A DNA stretch of 31,800 nucleotides, taken from the NCBI GenBank assembly GCA_031835245.1, contig JAVKOQ010000266.1, forward strand, positions 40,001-71,800. Direction: 5' to 3'. Below the pieces are notes generated by a model that made no database searches, had not been told where the DNA came from, and saw nothing but the letters and a program-made list of their open reading frames with translations. The DNA comes from Balamuthia mandrillaris (lineage: Eukaryota; Discosea; Longamoebia; Balamuthiidae). Made by a program: the position numbers and the translations under genes. Positions 18,512-29,179 of the stretch are shown here, one piece after another; within the stretch, counting starts at the first letter, position 1, and every line of letters begins with the position of its first letter.

Positions 18512-20836
18512 TCACGGGATGCTTTCCTCCTGGCTGTCCAAAGACATGGTGATCCTGTCGCTTGCTATGCTCCTGCTCTTGAACTTGCTCTTGCTGCGGC
18601 TCCGTCTCTGTCTCTTGGTGGTTTTGTGGCTGCTTCTGTTGCTCGTCTCTGAACGCCTCAAGGAAGGCAACCTTCCCCGCGCCACTCCCTTCAACAGCCT
18701 CCACCACAGCTTTCCCACAGCCTCCGAGAGGCAAAAGTTGAGGAAGAGCAGAAAGCCCAAGACCGCATAGGCGAACCCCTTCAACCCTGCCAGGTGATAG
18801 TTGTTCACCTCCTCGCTCAACGTACAGCCTTCCAGCCCTGTTATCAAGCAGGTGAAGTACTCGGAGTAGCCTTCCTCGATGGTTTCCAAGTTGGTGGCCA
18901 CTTGGAGGGTGTACGCGAAGATGCAGGCGTAAACGATCATAAAGATGAGGATGAAGAGGCCCAAACGATAGTACGTCATGCACGCCTTCTTCCCCTCTCC
19001 CAAGGAGATGGCCAGCCGGAGGATGCGCACGATGGCTGCTGCGAAGAGGACCAGGCCGACAAGCAGAGCGATGGCCACAGGGAGAGCCCAAAAGGTGATG
19101 AAGTACGCTCTGTTGTCTTCTGGCGAGACGAAACAGCTATTGGGGTTGTTTAGCAAGACTAACAAAAAAAAAAAAGGAAAGCATGAACGTACAAAGTATC
19201 ACCAGGCCCGAAAGCCATTCTGTCGGCGGCGGTGGGGATGAGGGTGAGCACAAAGGGAACCACCCATCCCACCCCATGGTACGTCACTTGCAAACTAATG
19301 TTCCATAACTTGCCCGTTGGGAGTCTTTCTCTAAAGTACACCTACCAAAAGGATCAGTGTCTGTGACAGCAGCACAGAAGAAAAGTAGAAGAACTAAACG
19401 AGAAGAGAGAAAACCAGAGAACGAGAACGAGAACGAGAGAAGCAGAGAAAGAGAAAGAGGATGAGGAAGAGAACGAAACGTACAGTGAGGAACATGTTGA
19501 AGGAAATGATGACCCACCACATGGTGGTGGATAAAAAGCCGAACATCAGCACGAATCCTTGGAAGCTGCACAAGTGCGACTTCACCAACAACTCATCCAT
19601 TTTGAACTCAAAGTAAGCTCCCACAACTTCATCCACTATGTCCAGCGTTGGAAACAAGTAGGCATCGTCCACTCCACACCAAGTCTTCTGGTAGGTGGCG
19701 AAGGTTGGAAGGATGATAGCAAAAGTGGCGATGTTGGTGGCAATGGCAGTCATGAGAATGAGATTGGCTGGAAAGGCACGAAGAGATGGGTGCACCCCGT
19801 AGGAGAGCGCCACCAATAAGCTCCCCGCCTGAAGAAAATGTGAAGAGGCAATAAGCAAGAGAAACGCCAATGAACAAGCGACGAAGAAAAAACACGGAGA
19901 AAGAAAGACTAACCCACGACAACCATCCGAATACGAGCTGTAGAATCTTGATGTTTTCGTACTGTTCCTCGCTGTACGATGGAAGAGGACATTCAAAAAC
20001 GCAACGATTGTTGTCGTAGTCTGGAACCAACGGTTCCACACAACTCAAGCCAAAGTCATCGACGGACATGGCATTACAGCTCATGGTCCAATTGCCTCCT
20101 CTCCACTCTTCCGGCAAGTTCGCCTCCTCCTCTTCTCCCACCAGCTGCCTCAACGGAACCGTCACGTTCTTTCCGTCCTCCAAGTAGAATGGCACCGCAA
20201 ACTCTGTTTCGTTGATGCACGATATCGGCGCCGAGTAGTTCTTGGGAAAGTAAAGACCCAAACCCAAAGGCAGCCCCAACTGGGTGGCTGTCACTTGACA
20301 TTCTGGCGAGTTATATTCCTCGCAAAGCTCTCTGCAAGGTTGCTTCGGGATGAGCAACGGGGTTACCTCCCGTTGTTGATTGTCTCCGGTGATGGTCTTT
20401 GGCAAAGGGAGGGTCTCGCAGGGTCTCAGAAGAGTGGCGCAGGCAAGCATTAAGTAACGCGTGTTGCAGTATTCTTTGGAGGAAAATGTGGAACCCATGG
20501 TGTTGATGATGTTGATGGCGGATGATATCAGCGATTTCAGTTGGGCTAGCGTGGAACCTTCCGGGACGTAGATGTACGTCTCATCTCCTGGGTTTTGTTT
20601 GTTGTTTGTGAATTTGTTGAGGAAACAACCGCGTTAGGAAGGAGCGAAGAAGAAAGAGAGGAAGCAAGAAAGCAACCAGCGTATCCCTGAAAACGAGAAC
20701 AGAGTTCAGGTTGACGGTCCCATTTTTCACAGGTTTCACTGTGCGCCACAAGAACCAAGTTGAAACAAGCGAGGAGCAGTAGCGCGCACGGGAACGGCGC
20801 AGCCATCATTGGTACTCGTGTCCTGCTCCCCATCAT
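18512..20836 (-). CDS. Frizzled/smoothened-like receptor A
   Basis: Five exons in coding order: 20677-20836, 19914-20587, 19484-19828, 19193-19341, 18512-19136, giving 650 residues. A signal peptide (MMAAPFPCALLLLACFNLVL) is followed by a Cys-rich domain. It starts CEKWDRQPELC and continues YCNTRYLMLACATLLRPC and KQPCRELCEEYNSPEC, the frizzled CRD cysteine pattern, with NWTMSCNAMSVDD further on. Seven membrane segments follow: one across the exon 2/3 junction (FGWLSW-AGSLLVALSYG), NLILMTAIATNIATFAIILP, FQGFVLMFGFLSTTMWWVII, GVGWVVPFVLTLIP, ALPVAIALLVGLVLFAAAIV, GLFILIFMIVYACIFAYTLQ and FAYAVLGFLLFLNFCLSEAV. The tail is basic and Ser-rich, unlike B and C. It is the most diverged of three tandem paralogs and carries an 18-base longer exon 2. 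The Amoebozoan frizzled/smoothened-like receptor family is known; its ligand is not. Confidence 0.92.
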
Positions 20837-21041
20837 TGTGTGCGGTATGGGTTTAGCGTCTCAGGAGAACTCAGCAACGAGTTCTATTGATGGCGACTGG
20901 AGCAGTGTTCTTTTAATCAGCAAGAGCTCCATTTGGCCAAAGAGCGAGGCTAATTACCATTTTAATACCGAATGTAATTAATATAGCGCTAAACTAATAT
21001 AGCAACGCAATCTTGGCGAGCTGTTTATGAAAGTAATGGCG
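20837..21041. promoter_or_regulatory. Promoter spacer of receptor A
   Basis: About 200 bases between receptors A and B. The part near 20950-21010 is AT-rich and contains AATATAGCGC at 20980-20989, a 10-base word repeated before receptor C (26581-26590). Confidence 0.4.
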
Positions 21042-23565
21042 TCATTCCTCCAGGCCGTCAATAGACATTGTGAACTTGTTTACGTCCAAGCTGTTGCTCG
21101 TTTTCTTACCCTTGCTCCTCTTCTTGGTCTTGTGGCTGCTCTCCGAAGGTCTCAAAGAAGGCAACCTTCCATGCATCAATCCTTGCAACAGCCTCCACCA
21201 CAGTTTTCCCACAGCCTCCGAGAGGCAAAAGTTGAGGAAGAGCAGAAAGCCCAAGACCGCATAGGCGAACCCCTTCAACCCCGCCAGGTGATAGTTGCTC
21301 ACCTCCTCGCTCAATGTGCATTCCTCCAATCCCATCACCAAGCACGCAAAGTATTCGGAGTAGCCTTCCTCGATGGTCTCCAAGTTGGTGGCCACTTGGA
21401 GGGTGTACGCGAAGATGAAGGTGTACACCATCATGAAGATGAGGATGAAGAGACCCAAACGATAGTACGTCATGCACGCCTTCTTCCCTTCTCCCAAGGA
21501 GATGGCCAAGTGGAGGATGCGCACGATGGCTGCTGCGAAGAGGACCAGGCCGACGAGCAGAGCGATGGCCACAGGGAGAGCCCAAAAGGTGATGAAGTAC
21601 GCTCTGTTGTCTTCTGGCGAGACAAAGCAGCTGTTATTGTTTGCTAGTTAAAATGAGAAAGAGACGAGACTACGGAAACCAACAAGAAAAAAAAATGATA
21701 AGAGAGAAAAGAAAAGAGAAGGAAGAGAAGGAGAAACGATGAAAGGGATTAAAAAAAAATGAGGATAACGTACAAAGTGTCCCCAGGCCCGAAAGCCATT
21801 CTGTCGGCAGCGGTGGGGATGAGGGTGAGCACAAAGGGAACCACCCATCCCACCCCATGGTACGTCACTTGCAAACCAACCTTCCACGTTTTGCTGGTTG
21901 GAAGTCTTTTGGCAAAGTACACCTGTGAACCAGAGACACAAGAGTCGGATAAAGGTTAAGCACGAGAGTCAACAGACAACAAAAAACAAAGACCAAACGT
22001 ACAGTGAGAAACATGTTGAAGGAGATGATGACCCACCACATGGTGGTGGACAAGAAGCCGAACATCAGCACGAATCCTTGAAAGCTGCACAGTTCGGACT
22101 TGACCAACAACTGATCCATCTTGAAGACAGACGACAACCCTCCATTCGAAACATAAAGCGTGGGGTAAAGAAACTCATCCTCATATCCACACCAAGTGGT
22201 TTGGTGGGTGGCAAAGGTTGGGAGGAGGATGGCGAAGGTGGCGATGTTGGTGGCAAGGGCGGTCATGAGGATGAGATTGGCAGGAAAGGAGCGAAGAGAC
22301 GGATGAACTCCATAAGAGATGGCCACCAACAGGCTCCCCACCTTTAGGGGTGAACATCAGGGAAAGAGGATGAAGCGAAGAGAGGCGAGCGTTAGAATTG
22401 AGTTAATCACCACAACGAAATGAGGTACAAGAAAGCACGGATAAACAAACAAACGAAAGGAGCACAAAAGAGGACAAACCCAAGAGAGCCATCCGAAAGT
22501 GAGCTGCAACACTTTCATGTTGTCATATTGTTCATCGCTGTACGCTGGCAAAGGGCAGGCAAACGCACACCTCTGGCTTTCATGATCCGCTGCCAAAGGT
22601 TCCGCACACAGCAATCCAAAGTCATCGACGGACATGGCATTACAGCTCATGGTCCAATTGCCTCCTCTCCACTCTTCCGGCAAGTTTGCTTCCTCCTCTT
22701 CTCCCACCAGCTGCCCCAACGGAACCGTCACGTTCTTTCCGTCCTCCAAGTAGAATGGCACCCCAAACTCTGTTTCGTTGATGCACGATATCGGCGCCGA
22801 GTAGTTCTTTGGATAGTAGAAACCTAAACCCAAAGGCAGCCCCAACTGGGTGGCTGTCACTTGGCATTCTGGCGAGTTATATTCCTCGCAAAGCTCTCTG
22901 CAAGGTTGTTTGGGAACAAGAAGAGGTACCAACGGGTCGTTCTTGGAGTTCCTCGGAAGGGTCTCGCAAGGTCGCAAGAGGGTGGCACACATCAACAACA
23001 GATAACGGGTGTTGCAGTAGTCCGGGTTGGCAAAGTCCAGTCCCGCTGTACCAAGCACGTTAATGGCGGCGGTGACACCGGCGATTTGTCTTGCTAAAGT
23101 GGACCCTTCGGTCACGTAGATGTAGACCTGCTCTCCTATTTGTTGTAACAAATACCAATAGTAAGAAGAAGAAGAACAAGAAGAAGAAGAAGAAGAAGAA
23201 GAAGAAGAAGAAGAAGAAGAAGAACAAGAACAAGAAGAACAAGAAGAACAAGAAGAAGAAGAAGAACAAGAAGAAGAAGAACACGAAGAAGAAGAAGAAG
23301 AAGAACAAGAAGAAGAACAAAAACATGAAAAAGAAGGACATGAACAAGGACAAGAACAAGAACAAGAATAAGCAGAATAAGAATATGAACAAGCAGAAGC
23401 AGAAACAAAATGGAAACCTTTGTAACCAGTAAAACGACCACATATTTCGGGTTCCCGGTTCCATAGTTCACAGGACTGTGCGCCGGCATGCCACCAGTAG
23501 CACGCTGTAAACAAGAGTAGAACATGAATTACAAACAAAGAAGACAAACAGTTGCGGTGTTTCAT
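21042..23565 (-). CDS. Frizzled/smoothened-like receptor B (mosaic paralog)
   Basis: Five exons in coding order: 23418-23565, 22480-23135, 22003-22341, 21774-21922, 21042-21630, giving 626 residues. Signal peptide LFVIHVLLLFTACYWWHAGA, then CELWNREPEIC and a frizzled-type CRD. Seven membrane segments match receptor C almost throughout (for example NLILMTALATNIATFAILLP). The CRD middle (ELCEEYNSPECQVTATQLG, YSAPISCINETEF, VPFYLEDGKNVTV) matches receptor A instead, which suggests gene conversion. Intron 1 (23136-23417) is 282 bases of GAA/TTC repeat, stop-free in frame, so its retention would add a Ser/Cys-rich insert inside the CRD. The tail ends NKFTMSIDGLEE. Confidence 0.92.
23163..23395 (-). 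repeat. TTC/TTG microsatellite in receptor B intron 1
   Basis: GAA/ACA-rich on the plus strand, TTC/TTG on the sense strand. It fills most of intron 1. Confidence 0.9.
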
Positions 23566-23950
23566 CTTTCTTTTGTGGTGTCTCTTTCGTTTTGTGTATT
23601 AACTATTGTTCGATGGCGTACCCCTGGCCTGTAGCCATACCATATCATTCCTCCATCATTTCTACTTATTAAAACAGCTTAGCGGAAGGTTATCATTGGT
23701 CCAATTGAATGAGGGAGGAGTATTATGCAAGTCAAACTGTGCCTAGCAGGATGCAATCGGATCATTTGCGCCGCAATGCGGTACTTTGTTGAACAGAGAG
23801 GAGCTTTGCCCGGTCTGGCCACACTGCGAGTCCCCCAAAGACAGAGTGACAGCTGAAAGTTAACAAGGATAACAGGGATGTATTCGGTTTCGCTAACAAG
23901 CGTGGTCTTTTTGTCCCATCGTTGGTCCGTTCTTCTCTCGAGGACTGTTG
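23566..23950. other. Spacer between receptors B and C
   Basis: Mixed-composition DNA holding the promoter of receptor B. A CCAAT word faces the gene (minus strand, about 23692-23704). I see no gene or RNA here. Confidence 0.5.
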
Positions 23951-26400
23951 TCATTCCTCTAGGCTGTCCATGGACATTGTGATCTTATTCACGTCCAAGC
24001 TGGTGCTTTTTAACTTGCTCTTGCTCCTCTTCTTGGTCTTGTGGCTGCTCTCCGACGGTCTCAAAGAAGGCAACCTCCCATGTATCAACCCTTGCAGCAA
24101 CCTCCACCACAGCTTTCCCACAGCCTCCGAGAGGCAAAAGTTGAGGAAGAGCAGAAAGCCCAAGACCGCATAGGCAAACCCTTTCAACGCCGCCAAGTGA
24201 TAGTTGCTCACCTCCTCGCTCAATGTGCATTCCTCCAATCCCATCACCAAGCACGCAAAGTATTCGGAGTAGCCTTCCTCGATGGTCTCCAAGTTGGTGG
24301 CCACTTGGAGGGTGTACGCGAAGATGAAGGTGTACACCATCATGAAGATGAGGATGAAGAGGCCCAAGCGATAGTACGTCATGCACGCCTTCTTCCCCTC
24401 TCCCAAGGCGATGGCCAAGTGGAGGATGCGCACGATGGCTGCTGCAAAGAGGATGAGGCCGACAAGAAGAGCAATGGCCACAGGAAGAGCCCAAAAGGTG
24501 ATGAAGTACGCTCTGTTGTCTTCTGGCGAGACAAAGCAGCTGTTGTAGGTGTAAGTTAATAAGAGAGAAAGGAAAGACAACGAAAGCAAAAAAAGAGAAA
24601 GAAATGAGTGAGTGCGAGAGAAAGAGCCACTGATAATGAACGAGGATAAGAGGCCAATATGAACGAGAAAGAACAAGAGAATGAAGAACAAGAAACAACC
24701 AACGAGAAAAGAAGAGGAAGAAAGCGTGAACATACAAAGTGTCACCAGGACCAAAGGCCATTCTGTCGGCGGCGGTGGGGATGAGGGTGAGCACAAAGGG
24801 AACCACCCATCCCATCCCATGGTACGTCACTTGCAAACCAACCTTCCACGTTTTGCTGGTTGGAAGTCTTTTGGCAAAGTACACCTATGGACAGGCCAAA
24901 ACTTCAGCACCAGAATCGATGAAACAAGTCCTCAAAGGAAAGAAGAGACGTACAGTGAGGAACATGTTGAAGGAGATGATGACCCACCACATGGTGGTGG
25001 ACAAAAAGCCGAACATCAGCACGAATCCTTGAAAGCTGCACAGTTCGGATTTGACCAACAACTGATCCATCTTGAAGATGGAAGACAACACTCCATCTGA
25101 TACATAAAGCGTGGGGTAAAGAAACTCATCCTCATATCCACACCAAGTGGTTTGGTGGGTGGCAACGGTTGGAAGGAGGATGGCGAAGGTGGCAATGTTG
25201 GTGGCAAGGGCGGTCATGAGGATGAGATTGGCTGGAAAGGAGCGAAGAGACGGGTGAACTCCATAGGAGATGGCCACCAACAGGCTCCCCACCTTTAGGA
25301 GAGAACAAAAGGATTAGTAGGCGAAAGAGGCAAAGTATCAGCCAAAGAGGAAGAAAAAAGGTGTAGAACAGAAAAACAAGAAGAAGAACATGAACAAGAA
25401 AGAACATGATAAAAAACAAGAAATAGAATAGAGCAGAGATGATAGAAGGAGAAAAAAGATGCGACGAGAAGAGCTACCCAAGAGAGCCATCCGAAAGTGA
25501 GCTGCAATACTTTCATGTTGTCATATTGCTCGTTGCTGTACGCTGGCAATGGACAGGCAAACGCACACCTCTGGTTTCCATAATCCGCTGCCAACGGTGC
25601 TTCGCACAACAAGCCAACGTCATCGACGGACATGGCATTACAGCTCATGGTCCAATTGCCTCCTCTCCACTCTTCCGGCAAGTTTGCCTCCTCCTCTTCT
25701 CCCAACAGCTGCCCCAACGGAACCGTCGCGTTCTTTCCATCCTCCATGAAAAACGGCACCCCAAACTCTGTTTCGTTATAGCATGATATAGGAGGTTCAT
25801 AGCCCTCGGGAAAGTACAGCCCTAGCCCCAACGGCACTCCAATGATGTCCGCAGACTCTTGGCATTCCTCAACGTTGTACTCCAAGCAAAGGTCTCGACA
25901 GGGTTGTTTGGGAACGAGCAGAGGGATCAACGGGTCGTTCTTGGAGCTTCGAGGCAGAGTCTCGCAGGGCCTCATGACGGTGGCGCAAATCAATAGGAGG
26001 AAGCGAATGTTGCAGTGGCCCGGGTTGGCAAAGTCAAGCCCTGCCGTGCCAAGAACGTTGATGGCAGCTGTGACGATGGCAGTCTGTTGGGCTAACGTCG
26101 AACCGTTGGTCACATAAATGTACACCTGCTCTCCTATTTGTTGACCACGGTAGTGATAAAAACAAGTGAGGGGAGAAAAGAAAATGAGAAATGAAAGAGA
26201 GAGCAAGAGAGAGGAAGAAGAGAGAGAGAGAAACTGGAAGAGAAACCTTTGTAACCAGGAAAACGTCCACAGATTTCAGGTTCCCGGTTCCATAGCTCGC
26301 AGGACTGTGCCTCCGCTGCCCGCCAGTGAAACGTCGCAAACAGGAGCAGAAGTTGGACCGCAACAAACGCAGAATAAACGTAACGGTTCAGAGGTGCCAT
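23951..26400 (-). CDS. Frizzled/smoothened-like receptor C
   Basis: Five exons in coding order: 26247-26400, 25478-26133, 24954-25292, 24736-24884, 23951-24539, giving 628 residues. I chose ATG 26400 because it opens a signal peptide (YSAFVAVQLLLLFATFHWRA) of the same length as in B; an upstream in-frame ATG at 26484 would add a polar leader. The CRD reads CELWNREPEIC, HCNIRFLLLICATVMRPC, KQPCRDLCLEYNVEEC and SCYNETEF. Seven membrane segments follow as in A and B. Exons 2-5 are exactly the length of those of B (656, 339, 149, 589 bases). The tail ends NKITMSMDSLEE, near-identical to B. Intron 4 (24540-24735) is purine-rich on the plus strand, pyrimidine-rich on the sense strand. Confidence 0.93.
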
Positions 26401-27128
26401 TCTTTCTTTTGTTTTTTTGTGTGTGATGCCTCGTTGGGAGAGCGTTACCATTACCGGTGGGTGGTGAACCTGGAGGAGTGCCATTAATTCTACGTAAGTG
26501 CAACCGTGCCATCCGTTGTTGCGAGGGAGTGAAACAATAGTATAATAATATTAACATTTTCCAATTTTGAAGTTTTCGCCAATATAGCGCACCGTTATAG
26601 GACTTAATAGTTCATTTTATGGGGCATATCATGGCATGCCCATGCCCCTCTGCTCCTTTGGGGCAGGCTCTGCCCATGGAGTTGGAAAAAGACGAAAGAC
26701 GTTCCTGGGCTCGAGGTTTGCTTCCACCTCTTCTGGAGGGGTCCATGAAGCTTCTCTGCTTGGCCAAGGCCAAACCTGCCCTGTCGCCTTTGCTCCTCTC
26801 CTATGGGAGACACAAAAAAAAAACAAAAGATAAACAAAAAAAAATACAGAAAAACATTTTTAAAAAAAAAAATAATAAAAAATAAATAAAAAATAAAAGA
26901 AGAGATGTTAAAAAAAAAACTCCCCTTTTCTCTCTCTGTTTTTTTTTTTTTTTGCACCACACTCAAAGTGAGCTTTTTTCCTTCCTTCCTCTCCCTCTCT
27001 CCTCTCTCCCTTCTCTCTTCTCGCTTCTTCTCTGCTCTCTTCTCTCTCTTCTCCCATTTGATTTTCTCTCTCTCTTCAAACTTTCTTCACTTCTCACTCC
27101 TCTCTCTCTCTCTCTCTCTCCCTCTTTC

Positions 27129-27163
<35 letters not shown>

Positions 27164-27209
27164 ATTCAAACCTCCACACGAAACAAAACAGGAAAGAACC
27201 ACAGAAAAG
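26401..27209. other. Divergent spacer, receptor C to carrier gene
   Basis: Near 26579-26590 lies CCAATATAGCGC, sharing a word with the receptor A promoter. At 26629-26810 both strands stay open, with a minus-strand reading SREASWTPPEEVEANLEP, but no family is recognised. An A-rich run (26811-26905) and a CT-rich run (26930-27160) complete it, the latter probably the carrier 5' UTR or promoter. Confidence 0.5.
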
Positions 27210-27640
27210 ATGGACAAAGAAACGGCGGCTTCGTTGATGATGGTTGCGTCGCATGGAGCTGCGGACGGTCAGCCAGCGTTTGATGGGAGGGTCGAGTTTT
27301 TGGCTGCCTTGGTGGCGGGCTTCCTTGTTTCTGTGCTCTTCTATCCGTTGGAGTTTATCGAAGCTCGCATGCAAGTTAGCGACCAGGTCGCTTTCTCTCT
27401 GCTTCTCTCGCTCTTCTCTTCCTCTCGATCTCTTCTCTCTCTGCTCTCTCTCTCTCCCCCCTCCTCTCTTTCTTGTGTTCTCTCGCTCTTCACACTCTTC
27501 TGGTTCTTCTTGTTGTTTGGCGTTCTCTTTCTTCTTGTTCTTCTTGTTCTTCTTCTTCTTCTTCTTCTTCTTCTTCTTCTTCTTCTTCTTCTTCTTCTTC
27601 TTCTTCTTCTTCTTCTTCGTCTTCTTACCTCCTCCTCCCT

Positions 27641-27706
<66 letters not shown>

Positions 27707-29081
27707 TCTCTCTCTGCTCTCTCTCTCTCTCTCTCTCTCTCTCGCCTGTACATCAACACTGATGGAGTTTTTCCAAAAGCCGAGACTCAGTCTTTGGGCT
27801 GAAGTAAAGCGAGTGCTGCAACAAAATGGATGGAGAGGGCTCTATGTAGGCGTTGTGCCTACCTCTCTTGGAGCCTCTCTGAACTCTGGGCTGTACTTTT
27901 ATATTTACGAATGCACCAAACTTCACTACCTCTCCTTGTTCGTTGGGTTTGTTTGTTTCAGATTTCCATATGTTCCTCGCTCACTCTCCTCTCATTCTCT
28001 TCTCTCTCTCTCTCTCTCATGTCTTACCTTTCCGCATTCTTGTTTGGTTTCAAGCATGTCAGAGTGGTATGCAAGTATAGCGGCAGCAGTGGTGGCTGGC
28101 GTGATCAGCAGCATTCTGATCAATCCGTTTTGGGTTTTGAAAATTCGAGCCGTTACTTCAGTTCAACACGCTGCTTCCGGTTCTTCTCTCAGTATGTTTC
28201 TCCTTTCTCTCTCTCTCTCTCTCTTTCGCTCACACGCGCGTACTGCTTCTCGCTATTCCTCGCGTTGCTCTTCTTTTATCTTTGAATTGATGGTTATCGT
28301 TTTTGTGTTTATTGCCATTTAACAGGTATGCCGCGCATGTTGCTTGAGATTCTCCAAAAAGAAGGCGTTCTAGCTCTTTGGGCTGGTCAGGTGGCGTCCT
28401 TGGCTGGAGTCCTTGATGGTTATCTTTCTTCTCCTTCTCTCTCTCCTCTCCTCTCCTCTCCTCTCCTCTCCTCTCCTCTCCTCTCCTCTCCTCTCCTCTC
28501 CTCTCCTCTCCTCTCCTCTCCTCTCTCTTCTCCTCTCCTCTCCTCTCCTCTCCTTCTCTTCTCCTCATATCTCTAACTCAACTATGAAACAAAAAATAGG
28601 AGTGGTAGGAATGGTAGCTTATGAACAATTGATGAAAGCTTCGAATCATTTCATAGCGGGAGGATTGTCTCGCGCCATTGCCATCCTTTGCACTTACCCC
28701 ATTCAGCTTATCCGTTCCAAGCTGATGAAGCCATCTTCGTCAACAGCTAAAAAGAGGAAAGAAAAGGAGGGCGAAACAATAGGGAATACAGAAGATGAAA
28801 AAGGGGCAGATAACGTGGAAACGAGACCGACTTTGCGACATCGAGCTGACGTTGTTGGAGAACAAGATGAAGAAGAGAAACAGAAGAAGCAAAAAGAAAA
28901 AGCGACAGAAGAAGAAAGTTTAGGAGGCGTGATCGCGAAAGTGTACAGAGAAAAAGGGGTGATGGGCTTTTATGATGGCATTCTACCAAACTTGCTTCGC
29001 TCTGTCCCTCCTTCTGCCTTTTACTTTGTACTCGCTTCTTGGCTTCGTTCTCTTCTACGGCTAGTCCTTCCTGCACAGTAA
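27210..29081 (+). CDS. Mitochondrial carrier family (SLC25) protein, folate/FAD/NAD/PMP34-type subgroup
   Basis: Exons 27210-27386, 27768-27937 (donor could also be at 27946), 28055-28191, 28326-28418 and 28600-29081 give about 352 residues. Three repeats are visible. Repeat 1 is FYPLEFIEARMQVSD with GWRGLYVGVVPTSLG. Repeat 2 is INPFWVLKIR with EGVLALWAGQVASLAG. Repeat 3 is TYPIQLIRSKL with KGVMGFYDGILPNLLRSVP. A Trp in the second signature (NPxWV) and VSD after the first are typical of the folate/FAD/NAD/pyrimidine/peroxisomal PMP34 subgroup, so a nucleotide-type substrate is likely; the exact one is not shown. Odd: repeat 1 has Glu where the signature normally has Lys/Arg (PLEFIEAR), and repeat 3 carries a charged insert of about 80 residues (28735-28920). 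The introns are extreme pyrimidine repeats. Confidence 0.88.
27538..27617 (+). repeat. (TTC)n in carrier intron 1
   Basis: Nearly perfect TTC run of about 26 units within intron 27387-27767. Confidence 0.92.
27645..27743 (+). repeat. (CT)n in carrier intron 1
   Basis: Long CT dinucleotide run, lightly interrupted, just before the exon 2 acceptor. Confidence 0.92.
28440..28556 (+). repeat. (CTCTC)n pentanucleotide repeat in carrier intron 4
   Basis: CTCTC units repeated about twenty times with one break near 28525, in intron 28419-28599. Confidence 0.92.
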
Positions 29082-29179
29082 ATAACTTTCTTTTCTTCCT
29101 CGTCTTCTCTGCACTTTCAAAATGTACATTTACTTTAACATTACATTCGCTTTCGCCACAAAAAGTTAGCGATGATAAC

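Noticed and set aside
22357-23565. 402-codon frame treating receptor B exon 1, intron 1 and exon 2 as one exon
   Set aside because: The middle is TTC microsatellite flanked by donor and acceptor sites at the same places as the introns of A and C. Kept only as a retention hypothesis.
23868-23880. I-SceI-like sequence gataacaggg
   Set aside because: Only part of the 18-base site is present. Chance match, with no homing endonuclease nearby.
26811-26905. A-rich run as the poly(A) tail of a retrocopy
   Set aside because: Upstream sequence matches no gene in the window, and no target-site duplication was visible.
26952-28322. Single 456-codon open frame through the carrier region
   Set aside because: Stop-free only because the introns are CT repeats. 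The carrier repeats become contiguous only when those stretches are spliced out.
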